A DNA stretch of 64,000 nt from an uncultured bacterium (GTDB taxonomy: Bacteria; Bacillota; Clostridia; Oscillospirales; Oscillospiraceae). Below, piece by piece: positions 17,885-26,570 of this stretch. The notes beneath the pieces are model-generated. The model saw only the letters and a list, made by a program, of their open reading frames with translations. It had not been told where the DNA came from and did no database searches. The DNA lies in assembly GCA_949840775.1 (NCBI GenBank), contig CATKXO010000013.1, positions 1 to 64,000 of the forward strand, written 5' to 3'. The position numbers were made by a program, and so were the translations under genes. Position 1 is the stretch's first letter, and every line of letters starts with the position of its first letter.

Positions 17885-19402
17885 ATGGTACAATCTATCC
17901 AATCCCTGGGGCTCCATGGGGTCACCGGCTACCTGGTCACTGCCGAGTGCGACCTGTCCGGCGGCCTGCCCGCCTTTACGGTGGTGGGCCTGCCCGATGC
18001 CGCCGTCAACGAGGCCCGGGAACGGGTGCGGGCCGCCATCAAGAACTGCGGTTTCACCTTCCCCGTCAGCCGCATCACCGTCAACCTGGCCCCCGCCCAT
18101 TTAAAAAAGATCGGCACCCTCTACGACCTGCCCATGTTGGTGGGCATCCTGGCCGCCGGCAAGCAGCTGCGCCTGCCCAAGGAGAACTGTGCTTTCATCG
18201 GGGAGCTGTCCCTGTCCGGACAGCTACGCCCCTGCGCGGGGATGTTGTCCATGGCCCTGGCCGCCAAGCGGGAAGGAATCGAAGCCCTGTATGTTCCGGA
18301 GGACAACGCCGCCGAGGCCACCCTGGCCGAGGGGCCTGCCGTCTACCCCGTCCGGGATGTGGCCCAGCTGGAGCGCCACCTCATGGGAGAGGAGCCCATC
18401 TCCCCCGCCCCGCCCTGGGTGCCCTCCCCCGCCGACTTCCACTGCCCCGATATGGCCGAGGTCAAAGGCCAGGAGCAGGTAAAGCGGGCCCTGGAGATTG
18501 CCGCCGCCGGGGGTCACAGCGTCCTCATGTCCGGCCCGCCGGGCACAGGCAAGTCCATGCTGGCCCGCCGCCTGCCCGGCATCCTCCCCGGCATGACCCG
18601 GCAGGAGGCTTTGGAGTGCACCGAGATTCACTCCATCATGGGCCAGACCAGCGCCAAACAGCCCCTGATTACCCTGCGGCCCTTCCGCTCCCCTCACCAC
18701 ACCGTCTCTTCCACCGGAATGGCCGGGGGAGGCTCCAACCCCCGGCCGGGGGAAATTTCCCTGGCCCACAACGGGGTCCTGTTCCTGGACGAGCTGCCCG
18801 AGTTCCCCAAGGAGGTGCTGGAGGTCCTACGCCAGCCTCTGGAGGACGGCCAGGTTCAGATTTCCCGGGCGGCGGGCACCGTCACCTACCCCGCCCGGTT
18901 CATGCTGGTGTGCGCCATGAACCCCTGCAAGTGCGGCTGGTACGGCCACCCCTCCGGCCGATGCCGGTGCACCGAGGCGGAGGTGAAAAAGTACCTCTCC
19001 CGCCTCTCCGGTCCCCTCCTGGACCGGCTGGACCTGTTTGTGGAGGTGTCCCCCCTGGAGTTTGACGAGCTGGCCCAGCGGGAGCGGGCGGAGACCTCCG
19101 CCCAGGTGAAGGAGCGGGTGGACTCCGCCCGGGCCATCCAGACCAGGCGGCAGAAGGACACCGGCGTGTCCTGCAACGCTCAACTGGACCGTCAGGCCCT
19201 GGACCGCTTCTGCGCCTTGGACGGCGCCTGCCAGCGGCTGATGAAGGGGGCCTTCGACCGGATGGGCCTCACCGCCCGGAGCTACGACCGCATCCTCCGG
19301 GTGGCACGTACCATCGCCGACCTGGACGGCGGCGGGGACATCTCCCCCGCCCACCTGGCCGAGGCGCTGCAATACCGGCCGCCAGAATATTTGAGGCGTT
19401 AG
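17885..19402 (+). CDS. comM: YifB/ComM-family Mg-chelatase-like AAA ATPase
   Basis: A 505-residue protein with an N-terminal Lon-like/ChlI-associated domain (1-165), an AAA+ core with Walker A GPPGTGKS (about 217-224), Walker B-like LFLDELPEF, and the Mg_chelatase C-terminal domain. In Vibrio and Haemophilus the homologue ComM is a branch-migration helicase used in transformation. Two cysteines in CKCGWYGHPSGRCRC may bind zinc. Starts at ATG after TTGGAGGTGGGAGC. Its stop overlaps the convergent small gene by 4 bp. Confidence 0.92.
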   Translation: MVQSIQSLGLHGVTGYLVTAECDLSGGLPAFTVVGLPDAAVNEARERVRAAIKNCGFTFPVSRITVNLAPAHLKKIGTLYDLPMLVGILAAGKQLRLPKENCAFIGELSLSGQLRPCAGMLSMALAAKREGIEALYVPEDNAAEATLAEGPAVYPVRDVAQLERHLMGEEPISPAPPWVPSPADFHCPDMAEVKGQEQVKRALEIAAAGGHSVLMSGPPGTGKSMLARRLPGILPGMTRQEALECTEIHSIMGQTSAKQPLITLRPFRSPHHTVSSTGMAGGGSNPRPGEISLAHNGVLFLDELPEFPKEVLEVLRQPLEDGQVQISRAAGTVTYPARFMLVCAMNPCKCGWYGHPSGRCRCTEAEVKKYLSRLSGPLLDRLDLFVEVSPLEFDELAQRERAETSAQVKERVDSARAIQTRRQKDTGVSCNAQLDRQALDRFCALDGACQRLMKGAFDRMGLTARSYDRILRVARTIADLDGGGDISPAHLAEALQYRPPEYLRR

Positions 19403-19596
19403 CGCGCCTTTGCCGCCCGGTATCCCTTCGCTTTCCCGAATAGAAACGCCTCACATACCGCGCGGCTGGTGTCCCGGTCCGCTACGTCACACAGTGCCAG
19501 CATGTCGCGCAGTCCCATCTGATACCCTCTCTTTGCCACTTCGTCCATATCCGTCAGCTCTATGTACCTCCCGATTTTTTGAATAATGGGTTCCAT
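19399..19596 (-). CDS. Small hypothetical protein
   Basis: A 65-residue protein with AAGGAGG 9 bp before the ATG. It is charged, likely helical (IIQKIGRYIELTDMDEV...), with two Cys in a non-motif setting. It converges on the ComM-like gene with a 4-bp overlap. No family recognised; the ribosome site and codon use favour a real gene. Confidence 0.6.
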   Translation of the reverse strand: MEPIIQKIGRYIELTDMDEVAKRGYQMGLRDMLALCDVADRDTSRAVCEAFLFGKAKGYRAAKAR

Positions 19597-19670
19597 TTTG
19601 AAAAACCTCCTTGATTATCACCAAGAGACATGATATCATCAGATTTACCAGACCTCCGGGTGTGGTTCAA

Positions 19671-19716
19671 TAACGGATTCGCTCAACTTTCGACGGGAGG
19701 GCGTTTCCGTTATTTT
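19671..19716 (+). terminator. Possible terminator before the insertion sequence
   Basis: AATAACGGA and TCCGTTATT face each other around a GC-rich centre and are followed by TTTTTTG. This may end transcription from the ComM-like gene, or be the remnant of a local hairpin cut by the IS630 insertion. Confidence 0.4.
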
Positions 19717-19754
19717 TTGTCCAATTCTTTTTTCACAAGCTTTATCCCTTTGTT

Positions 19755-20656
19755 TATAGTAAAAACAGTTGAAAAGAGTTACAATCAGGAGTATAGTAAA
19801 GACATGAGTTATTCAAAGGACTACAGGAAACGGACAATTGAATACAGACAGGCGGGGCACAGCATGGAAGCGACACATCAAGTCTTCAAGGTATCCAAAT
19901 CGACGATACAAAAATGGGAAAAGCAGCTGAAAGAAACGGGGGATTTGGACAAGAAAGAGCTGCACAGGAGTTTCCGAAAAATCGATCCGGAAAAACTGAG
20001 GGCGTATGTTGCAGGACACCCAGACGCATACCAGTCGGAAATGGCGGAGGCATTGGGATGCAGTGCAAGCGGAATCCGGGATGCATTGCGGCGGCATAAG
20101 ATCACAAGGAAAAAAAGACGACCAGCTACCAGGAGCAGGATAGACAAAAAGTAGTGGCGTATCAGGAAGAGATCAAGGAAATACCGTCGGCAAAGATTGC
20201 GTATGTGGATGAAAGCGGTATAGATACATACCTGTATCGAGAATATGGGTATGCGCCCCGTGGCCAGCAGGTGTTTGGACAAATTCGTGGTCGAAAATAT
20301 CAGCGCTGCGGCATTGTCGCCGCTCAAATAGGTGACAGGATTCTTGCACCGTTTCAGTATAACGGAACGATGGACAGCAAGCTTTTTGAATTCTGGTTTT
20401 CCAACCAGCTTCTGCCTTCTCTGGAACAAGGAACCGTGATTGTAATGGACAATGCTTCGTTCCATTCCAAAAAGCGGTTGCTTTTTGCTGCCCAAAATGC
20501 TGGATGCAGACTTCTGTTCCTTCCACCATACTCTCCAGAGCTCAATCCCATTGAAAAATTCTGGGCCTGGCTGAAGCGCTTCTTGAGAAAAGTCCTTCCT
20601 TCTGCCCCTTCCTTTGATGTTGCCCTTTGTAACGCTTTTCAACTGTGGTGACTATA
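19755..20656 (+). mobile_element. IS630-family insertion sequence
   Basis: A 902-bp element. Terminal inverted repeats: left 19755-19783 (TATAGTAAAAACAGTTGAAA...) and right 20628-20656 read inverted (TATAGTCACCACAGTTGAAA...), about 29 bp with few mismatches. They begin with TA, the target duplicated by IS630/Tc1-mariner elements. Between them lie the two overlapping transposase reading frames. AT-richer than the surrounding genome. Both ends and the DDE residues look intact, so it may still be active. Confidence 0.88.
19804..20651 (+). CDS. IS630 transposase, made by a -1 frameshift
   Basis: Frame 1 (19804-20154) encodes the helix-turn-helix DNA-binding part (TIEYRQAGHSMEATHQVF ... SKSTIQKWEKQ, and a second HTH near SEMAEALGCSASGIR). 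Frame 2 carries the DDE catalytic part: D in AYVDESGID, D in VIVMDNASFH, E in YSPELNPIEKFW. A seven-A run at 20110-20116 lets ribosomes slip back one base; read that way, frame 2 continues as KKTTSYQEQDRQKV without a stop, giving one protein of about 282 residues. The stop of frame 2 lies inside the right repeat. Confidence 0.85.
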
Positions 20657-20683
20657 AGCAGTCGCAAAAGTCAATCGTTTTTA

Positions 20684-20709
20684 TAAAAAAACCGCCCAAT
20701 CGGGCGGTT
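20684..20709 (-). terminator. Terminator of the zinc-ribbon operon
   Basis: Stem AACCGCCC / GGGCGGTT, followed on the minus strand by TTTTTTT. Confidence 0.85.
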
Positions 20710-20729
20710 GATGCTTTGTTAATGAAACA

Positions 20730-21002
20730 TTATTCTTTTCTCCACCGCTTCAGGGTGGGGAACCAGCCCCGCATCATCTTCTCCGCCTCCTCCTGGGGAC
20801 CGAAGGGGTGGCCGTTCTCGGCATTGAACTTCAGGTTAAAAGCGATGATGTCGTCCATGGTGGCGTCGGGGGCGGTAAAGGCCCCGTTCTGATAGCAGTA
20901 GCGGCAGTAGTCGCCGCTGAGGGCACCGTCCGCCTCAGTACCCTGGTCTTCGGGCCTGTCCAGGGGCATGGCACAGCACTGACAAAACTTTCTTTCTTCC
21001 AT
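20730..21002 (-). CDS. Zinc-ribbon domain protein
   Basis: A 90-residue protein of the putative zinc-ribbon family (N-terminal FCQCCAMPLD, then DYCRYCYQNGAF; four ligand cysteines). The tail has a conserved aromatic segment (GWFPTLKRW). Role of the family is unsettled. ATG 21002 follows AAGGAGG; a longer form is unlikely. It is the last gene of a sirtuin-WYL-zinc-ribbon set on the minus strand, separated from the WYL gene by a strong palindrome. Confidence 0.8.
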   Translation of the reverse strand: MEERKFCQCCAMPLDRPEDQGTEADGALSGDYCRYCYQNGAFTAPDATMDDIIAFNLKFNAENGHPFGPQEEAEKMMRGWFPTLKRWRKE

Positions 21003-21066
21003 TGAGATAACCTCCTTAATATCGGACGGGGTGTGTTCCCCCCTGCCTCTGACACAAGGATACGCC

Positions 21067-21097
21067 ATGAAACCTGACAGGGTCTGTCAAGTTTCAT
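21067..21097 (-). promoter_or_regulatory. 31-bp inverted repeat, likely operator
   Basis: ATGAAAC-C-TGACAG, centre GGT, CTGTCA-A-GTTTCAT: both arms match over 13 of 14 positions. It overlaps the stop codon of the WYL gene and precedes the zinc-ribbon gene. It has no T-run, so it looks like a binding site rather than a terminator. Confidence 0.6.
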
Positions 21098-21986
21098 AGA
21101 CCGCCAGAGATTTTTTTATTTCCTCCCGCAGAATATCCCGCCAGTAGCCCGGCGACAGCACCTCCAGCTGGCTGCCGAAGGACAGGAGGAAGGACAACAG
21201 CCATTGATCCTCCGGGAAGGTGCAGTCCACCAGCAGATGACCGTCCTGCTCTGACGTAATCTGCTTCGGGTGGAAGTAGTCCCGCACCCGCCAGGCAGCG
21301 GAGGGGACGAAGCGCAGACGCAGGTCCACTCCCCGGTAGCCTTCGGGCAAGGGGGGCTCCAGCTGCTCCGGGGGCGTCCGGGGCGGACAGCTCCCCTCCT
21401 CCAGCCGGAGGTCCTCCATGCGGACCAGGCGGAAAATCCGCCAGTCCTGCCGCTCCCGGCAGAAGGCGGACAGATACCAGCACCCGGCCTTGAACACCAG
21501 CCGGGCAGGCTCCACGGTACGGCGGCTGCGCGCTCCCGCGGAGCTGTAGTAGGTGAAGGACAGGGGCTGCCGCCCCAGAATGGCCCCCTTTACCTGCGAA
21601 AAGTTCTCCCGCTCCGCCGCGCCGCTGCCCCAGTCGGTGAAATCCACCTCCAGCCAGCCGTCCCCCTCCCGGCGGAAGAGGGCGGACAGCCGTGACAGGG
21701 CCTCCTCTCCTCCTCCGGTGGCCTGAACGGCCCGGAGTGCGAAGAGAATCTCGTCCTGCTGCGCCCGGGACAGCAGCGCCCTGTCCAGCACAAACTGGTC
21801 CATCAGCCGAATGCCGCCCCCCTGTCCCTTCTGGGTAAACACCGGGATACCGGCAGCGGACAGGGCGTCGATATCCCGGTAGATGGTCCGCTCCGATACC
21901 TCCAGCCGCCGGGCCAGCTCCCCGGCGGTGATTGCCCGCTTTTCCACCAGGAGGTAGAGGAGTTCAAAGAGGCGGCTGTTCTTCAT
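21087..21986 (-). CDS. HTH/WYL-domain transcriptional regulator
   Basis: A 299-residue YafY-like regulator. An N-terminal winged helix (residues 1-60, LFELLYLLVEKRAITAGELARRLEVSERTIYRDI split over the two helices) is followed by a WYL domain (about 130-240) and the WCX C-terminal domain. WYL regulators sense small ligands or nucleic acids. The start ATG 21986 overlaps the stop of the upstream sirtuin gene by 4 bp (ATGA), so the two are translationally coupled. The palindrome at its 3' end is a candidate binding site. Confidence 0.88.
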   Translation of the reverse strand: MKNSRLFELLYLLVEKRAITAGELARRLEVSERTIYRDIDALSAAGIPVFTQKGQGGGIRLMDQFVLDRALLSRAQQDEILFALRAVQATGGGEEALSRLSALFRREGDGWLEVDFTDWGSGAAERENFSQVKGAILGRQPLSFTYYSSAGARSRRTVEPARLVFKAGCWYLSAFCRERQDWRIFRLVRMEDLRLEEGSCPPRTPPEQLEPPLPEGYRGVDLRLRFVPSAAWRVRDYFHPKQITSEQDGHLLVDCTFPEDQWLLSFLLSFGSQLEVLSPGYWRDILREEIKKSLAVYET

Positions 21987-22708
21987 CGAACCTCTATTTG
22001 CCCCAGCACCTGGCCGATGGGCAGATTGATGGCCAGGTCGGCCCGGCCGTCGTAGGGGGTGGGGCTCTTGTTGATGAGCACCAGCCGGGAGCCCCGGTAG
22101 TAGTTGATCAGTCCCGCGGCGGGATACACCGCCAGGGAGGTGCCGCCGATGATGAGCAAGTCCGCCGCCCGCAGGTCGGACACCGCCCCCTCGATGGTGG
22201 TGCTGTCCAGTCCCTCCTCGTAGAGAACCACATCGGGCTTGATGGTCCCGCCGCAGGTGCACTTGGGCACCCCGGTCCCCTCCTTGATGTCCGCCACGGC
22301 ATAGGGCTTGCGGCACTTCATGCAGTAGTTCCGGTGGACGCTGCCGTGGAGCTCCCACACCCGCTGGGACCCGGCCAGCTGATGGAGCCCGTCAATATTC
22401 TGAGTGACCACAGAACGGAGCTTGCCCGCTTTTTCCAGCTCCGCCAGCTTTTTGTGGGCGGCATTGGGCTGGGCGTCCAGGCAGAGCATCTTGTCCCGGT
22501 AGAAGCGGTAAAACTCCTCGGGCCGGGCATCAAAAAAGGTGCGGCTGAGAATTTCCTCCGGGGGCCAGGCGTACTTCTGGTTGTACAGGCCATCCACACT
22601 GCGGAAATCCGGGATGCCGCTCTCGGTGGACACCCCCGCCCCGCCGAAAAAGACAATCCTCTGGCTCTCGTCAATCCACTGCTGTAGGGTTTTGATTTTT
22701 TCATCCAT
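21983..22708 (-). CDS. cobB: NAD-dependent protein deacylase (sirtuin)
   Basis: A 241-residue SIR2-family deacetylase. NAD site GAGVSTESGIPDFRS near residues 24-38, TQNIDGLHQLAG, catalytic His in ELHGS, and four zinc cysteines (CMKC and CTC with a neighbouring C pattern). It removes acyl groups from lysines such as those on acetyl-CoA synthetase. First gene of a small operon with the WYL regulator; the start follows AGGAGGGG. Confidence 0.93.
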   Translation of the reverse strand: MDEKIKTLQQWIDESQRIVFFGGAGVSTESGIPDFRSVDGLYNQKYAWPPEEILSRTFFDARPEEFYRFYRDKMLCLDAQPNAAHKKLAELEKAGKLRSVVTQNIDGLHQLAGSQRVWELHGSVHRNYCMKCRKPYAVADIKEGTGVPKCTCGGTIKPDVVLYEEGLDSTTIEGAVSDLRAADLLIIGGTSLAVYPAAGLINYYRGSRLVLINKSPTPYDGRADLAINLPIGQVLGQIEVR

Positions 22709-22765
22709 ACATACCCCTCCTTTTTGGATAGTTTACCACGGAACCGGCGGAAAGTAAATCTCCTC

Positions 22766-22796
22766 TTGACTTAAACCCCGCTTCAAGTAGTAAGCT
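22766..22796 (+). promoter_or_regulatory. MerR-type promoter with operator
   Basis: TTGACT (22766-22771) and TAAGCT (22791-22796) are 19 bp apart, which is longer than normal. Between them lies the inverted repeat ACTTAAA...TTCAAGT (22769-22788). This is the layout of MerR-family-activated promoters. Confidence 0.55.
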
Positions 22797-22822
22797 GTAG
22801 AAAACACATGAGGAGGAACGCC

Positions 22823-23983
22823 ATGAACTACCGCACATTGGGCCGCACCGGCCTGAAGGTCAGTGAAATCGCCATGGGCTGCGAGGGCCTTGTGGACAAA
22901 AACCCGGGCCAGGTAAAGGAATTTGTGGACAGGATGGAGGCCCTGGGAATCAACTGCATCGACCTGTACACCCCCAACCCGGAGGTCCGCGTCAACCTGG
23001 GCAGGGCCCTGAAGGGCCGGCGGGAGAAATTTATCCTGCAATCCCACCTGTGCTCCATCTGGGAAAATGGACAGTACCTGCGCACCCGGGACATCGCCAA
23101 GGTCAAGGCCGGCTTTGAGGAGATGCTCCGCCTGCTGGACACTGATTACATCGAAATCGGCATGATTCACTACTCCGACGCCCTGTCCGACTGGCAGGAG
23201 ATCAAAGATGGCCCCATTATGGCCTACGCCCAGGAGCTGAAGAGGGCCGGGAAGATTGGCTGCATCGGCCTGTCCAGCCACAACCCGGAGGTGGGCCAGG
23301 CGGCGGCGGACAGCGGGCTCATCGACGTGCTCATGTTCAGCGTCAACCCCTGTTACGACCTCCAGCCCGCAGGGGAGGACGTGGAGCAGCTGTGGGCGGA
23401 GGCCGCCTACGAAAAGCCTCTGGTAAACATGGACCCCCAGCGCCAGGCCCTCTATGAGAGCTGCCAGCGGCTGGGGGTGGGGGTCACGGTAATGAAAGCC
23501 TTCGGCGGCGGCGACCTCTTGAGCCAATACTCCCCCGCCGGGGTTGCGCTGACTCCCCTCCAGTGCCTGCACTACGCCCTCACCAGGCCGGGGGTGGCCT
23601 GCGTGATGGCGGGAGCCAGGACGGTGGAGGAACTGGCCCAGTGCGCCGCCTACGAAGACGCCTCCGACAGCGAAAAGGACTACGCCGCCGTCTTTGCCTC
23701 CATGCCCAAGATCAGCTGGGAGGGCCACTGCATGTACTGCGGTCACTGCGCCCCCTGCCCCAGGGGCATCGACGTGGCCGCAGTGACCAAGTTCCTCAAC
23801 CTGGCCAGGGCCCAGGGGCAGGTGCCTGAGACGGTGCGGGAGCACTACGCCGTCCTGCCCCACCACGCCGGGGAGTGCGTGGCCTGCGGCGCCTGTGAGA
23901 ATCGGTGCCCCTTCTCGGTGTCCATCATCGAGAACATGAAGCAGGCCGCAGAGCTCTTTGAAACAACAGGATCGCCCGCATGA
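22823..23983 (+). CDS. Aldo/keto reductase with C-terminal ferredoxin domain
   Basis: A 386-residue fusion. Residues 1-290 are an aldo/keto reductase (start NYRTLGRTGLKVSEIAMGCEG, catalytic Asp/Tyr region in INCIDLYTPNP, His in EIGMIHYSDALS). The C-terminal part holds two cysteine clusters (CMYCGHCAPCPRGID and CVACGACENRCPF) for 4Fe-4S centres, so the enzyme probably uses ferredoxin rather than only NADPH. The substrate is unknown. ATG 22823 has GAGGAGG; an in-frame ATG at 22808 overlaps that site. Likely controlled by the MerR-type promoter. Confidence 0.88.
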   Translation: MNYRTLGRTGLKVSEIAMGCEGLVDKNPGQVKEFVDRMEALGINCIDLYTPNPEVRVNLGRALKGRREKFILQSHLCSIWENGQYLRTRDIAKVKAGFEEMLRLLDTDYIEIGMIHYSDALSDWQEIKDGPIMAYAQELKRAGKIGCIGLSSHNPEVGQAAADSGLIDVLMFSVNPCYDLQPAGEDVEQLWAEAAYEKPLVNMDPQRQALYESCQRLGVGVTVMKAFGGGDLLSQYSPAGVALTPLQCLHYALTRPGVACVMAGARTVEELAQCAAYEDASDSEKDYAAVFASMPKISWEGHCMYCGHCAPCPRGIDVAAVTKFLNLARAQGQVPETVREHYAVLPHHAGECVACGACENRCPFSVSIIENMKQAAELFETTGSPA

Positions 23984-23997
23984 TGGGCGATCCTGTT
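23965..23997 (+). terminator. Terminator of the aldo/keto reductase gene
   Basis: A 13-bp stem AACAGGATCGCCC / GGGCGATCCTGTT ends in TTCG; it overlaps the last codons and the stop codon lies in the loop. No gene lies in the following 180 bp, only the long repeat. Confidence 0.75.
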
Positions 23998-24025
23998 TCG
24001 TCTCAGATGGTATTTACGGGGCGTA

Positions 24026-24162
24026 TCCTTTTCGCAGATTGTAATGTAGGGGCTGCCGCCCTCGGCGGCCCGCCAAAATGCAGCGCCTCCCCTGGTTTCG
24101 GGCCGCCCAGGGGGCGGCCCCTACAGCTGATCTCCGGATAAAATGCGCGTTAGGGCCCTCCC
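24026..24162. repeat. Long interspersed repeat (about 137 bp)
   Basis: It contains the palindromic TGTAGGGGC...GCCCCTACA core plus flanks: TCCTTTTCGCAGATT on the left and CTCCGGATAAAATGCGCGTT on the right. An almost identical, inverted copy lies at 56,514-56,653. Confidence 0.85.
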
Positions 24163-24166
24163 GTGT

Positions 24167-24964
24167 TTACGCCCGCACCACCGCGTGGAGCAGGGACCAG
24201 ATCGACCAGAGAAAGCCGGCCACGAAAATGAGGCCCAGCAGAGGGAACAGCAAGTCGGTAATAACCTCAGTCCTCCAGGGGAGCACCTGCGTCAGGATCA
24301 TCGGGGCGAAGCAGATGCCCCAGATGACCCAGCCTCCCTTGGAGCCAAACCGCTGGATGACCGCCCCCACGATGACACCCCCACCCACAGCCAGGGCAAA
24401 AATGAGCAGCCACCAGTACCAGTCCAGGGTGAAATTCTCAACAATCAGGGTCTTTTCCGGGAGCGGGACCAGCTCTCCGGCCATGTTTTCAAAAATCTTA
24501 CCCGTAGGAATTTCGATACCGTCTAGGTGCGGCGGCGGGGAAACAAATCGCATAGCCCCCGACCTGGACGGCACCCAAACGCTCAGCCCCGCCAGCTTTG
24601 CCCACAGGGGCGGGCAAAGGAACCGCTCAATGACAGCCAGCACTCCGCCCAGGGCCAGGGCGAAGGTGCTCTCGAAGGCGCACAGCCCCAGGGTGAGGCC
24701 CAGGGCCCGCTTCCGGGTCTGCCCAAAGCGCAGGGCCTGCTCAAAGCTGACCCCCACATGGGAAATCCCGGCCACCAGGGCGGTAAAGCCGCCCACAATG
24801 GGAAACAGGATGCAGCCCACCGTCACACTGTCCGAGGGCCGTCCAAAGTACATGACGCACCCGATGATAATCTGGACCAGCAGGAACAGTCCGCCCTCCA
24901 CCCCCAGATAGAGGAGCAGGTCGTCCAGGTTCAGCTTGACCAGCTTTTGAAATTGTTTCCACAT
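24167..24964 (-). CDS. ABC transporter permease-like membrane protein
   Basis: A 265-residue protein with about six hydrophobic segments (residues 20-40, 48-70, 90-115, 175-200, 210-230, 235-260) and a mid loop rich in polar residues. It resembles the permeases of YtrB-type exporters of the bacitracin/membrane-stress class, but is poorly conserved. GAGGTG is placed correctly for ATG 24964; the GTG at 24970 lies too near. Last gene of the GntR-ABC operon. Confidence 0.72.
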   Translation of the reverse strand: MWKQFQKLVKLNLDDLLLYLGVEGGLFLLVQIIIGCVMYFGRPSDSVTVGCILFPIVGGFTALVAGISHVGVSFEQALRFGQTRKRALGLTLGLCAFESTFALALGGVLAVIERFLCPPLWAKLAGLSVWVPSRSGAMRFVSPPPHLDGIEIPTGKIFENMAGELVPLPEKTLIVENFTLDWYWWLLIFALAVGGGVIVGAVIQRFGSKGGWVIWGICFAPMILTQVLPWRTEVITDLLFPLLGLIFVAGFLWSIWSLLHAVVRA

Positions 24965-24970
24965 TTCCAC

Positions 24971-25669
24971 TCACCTCACTACAAAACGCCGGATGGTGCG
25001 CCAGATTACAACCTCGCCGGCAGCGGCCGCCGCAGCCAGCACCCCGGCAACAATCCCCGGCAGGGCGGCCAGCCAGCCCCAGCCCTCCCCGCGGACGAAG
25101 TCCATCACCTCAGTCTCCGCCGACAGAATCAGGAACACGGTGGCCCCCATCAGCAGGAACACCGCCAGCACCATCGTGAACACCCCCAGGCCCTTGTGCT
25201 TGATCATCAGCAGCCCGCACAGGCAGCCCAGCACCATAAACACGGCGCAGGCCAGGGGGAACACCCAGGGCCGGCCGTCGAACAGGTGCAGCAGCATCCA
25301 CCGGTCCCGGACCTCCCAGTTGGCCATGGCGGGAAAGGCGCACAGAAAGACCTGTAAGACCCAGCTGATCAGGGTGTAGAACACTATAATCCCCTGGAGC
25401 GCCCAGAAGAAATCCCCCCGCCGGGCGCCGAAGGACAGCCCCAGGTTCAGGTTGTTGGTACACAGGGCAAAGCCGTAAAGATACAGCATAAAGAGGATCA
25501 TGATGGGAAACATGGCATAGTAGGTGGTGAAGAGATTGTCGCCTGAGCTGCCGGTGCTGCCGGGCACGCCGGTGATATAGCACCCGGCAATCACGATGGC
25601 GGCAAAGCCGATAACCGCCCCCATGTTGATCCAGGCAAAGCTCAGGAGAAACCGAAAGGATTTTACCAT
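24971..25669 (-). CDS. ABC transporter permease-like membrane protein
   Basis: A 232-residue protein with about six membrane segments (e.g. FAWINMGAVIGFAAIVIAGC near the N-terminus). It lies between the ABC ATPase and the second permease-like gene. An in-frame upstream ATG overlaps the ATPase reading frame and has no ribosome site. Together the two membrane proteins probably form the channel of the exporter. Confidence 0.75.
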   Translation of the reverse strand: MVKSFRFLLSFAWINMGAVIGFAAIVIAGCYITGVPGSTGSSGDNLFTTYYAMFPIMILFMLYLYGFALCTNNLNLGLSFGARRGDFFWALQGIIVFYTLISWVLQVFLCAFPAMANWEVRDRWMLLHLFDGRPWVFPLACAVFMVLGCLCGLLMIKHKGLGVFTMVLAVFLLMGATVFLILSAETEVMDFVRGEGWGWLAALPGIVAGVLAAAAAAGEVVIWRTIRRFVVR

Positions 25670-25682
25670 CGTTTCCGCCCCC

Positions 25683-26570
25683 TTACTGGGCGTCCCCGTG
25701 GCCGCACAGGGACACAAAGACGTTTTGCAGGTTCATAGGGGACACATCCACGTCGGCCTCCAGAGCGCTTTCCAGCTTGACCATATCCCCCCGGACGGCC
25801 ACCGTCTTGTGCCGGCCCATCTGGTGGGTGGACAGAATTTGCAGGCCGTTGCACACCCGGTCCACCACGTCCTCCCGGCCGGAGACGTAGTGGAACTGGC
25901 CGACCAGCTCCTCGGTATCGGCGTTCTCGATGATGCGGCCCTCGTCCAGGATGATGACCCGCTCAAAGACGGAGGCCGCCTCCTCGATGATGTGGGTGGA
26001 GACGATAAAGGTCCGGCCCGTCTGAGCGAAATCCTCCAGCAGCAGCTGGTAGAACCGTTCCCGCATCACCACGTCCAGCCCGGCGGCGGGCTCGTCCAGG
26101 ATGGTAATGGGGGCCCGGCTGGCCAGGGCGATGAGAATGGTCACCATGGACATCTGGCCCTTGGACAGCTGGGAGATTTTTTTCTTGGTCTCCAGCTTGA
26201 ACTCGTCCAGCAGGCGCAGGGCGTAGTCCAGATCCCAGTTGGGGTAGTAGATGGCGGCGGATTTGAGATAGTGCTTGACCTTCAGGTTGTTGGGCCCGGA
26301 GAACAGAGTGGGCTGAAGCTCCCGGGAGAAACAGATATCGTTCAAAGCCCTCTGGTTCTCCCATACCGGCTGGCCGTCGTAGGTAACCTCGCCGCTGTTC
26401 TTGGTGTTCTGGGCTGTGAGGATGCCCAGCAGAGTGGTTTTGCCCGCCCCGTTGCGGCCAATGAGCCCGTAGATTTTCCCAGGCTCGATGGTGAGGTCCA
26501 GATTGTGGAGAACCTCCTTGTCCTTGTAGGATTTGCACAGGCCCTGGGCCTTCAAAATTCCAGCGTTCAT
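25683..26570 (-). CDS. ABC transporter ATP-binding protein (YtrB-like)
   Basis: A 295-residue ATPase. Walker A GRNGAGKTT (38-46), signature LSKGQMSM, Walker B ITILDEPAAGLD and H-loop STHIIEEA are intact. It has an additional C-terminal domain of about 90 residues. It overlaps the GntR gene by 4 bp. The gene order (YtrA-like repressor, ATPase, two membrane proteins) matches exporters induced by cell-wall antibiotics in Bacillus; substrate is not known here. Confidence 0.9.
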   Translation of the reverse strand: MNAGILKAQGLCKSYKDKEVLHNLDLTIEPGKIYGLIGRNGAGKTTLLGILTAQNTKNSGEVTYDGQPVWENQRALNDICFSRELQPTLFSGPNNLKVKHYLKSAAIYYPNWDLDYALRLLDEFKLETKKKISQLSKGQMSMVTILIALASRAPITILDEPAAGLDVVMRERFYQLLLEDFAQTGRTFIVSTHIIEEAASVFERVIILDEGRIIENADTEELVGQFHYVSGREDVVDRVCNGLQILSTHQMGRHKTVAVRGDMVKLESALEADVDVSPMNLQNVFVSLCGHGDAQ

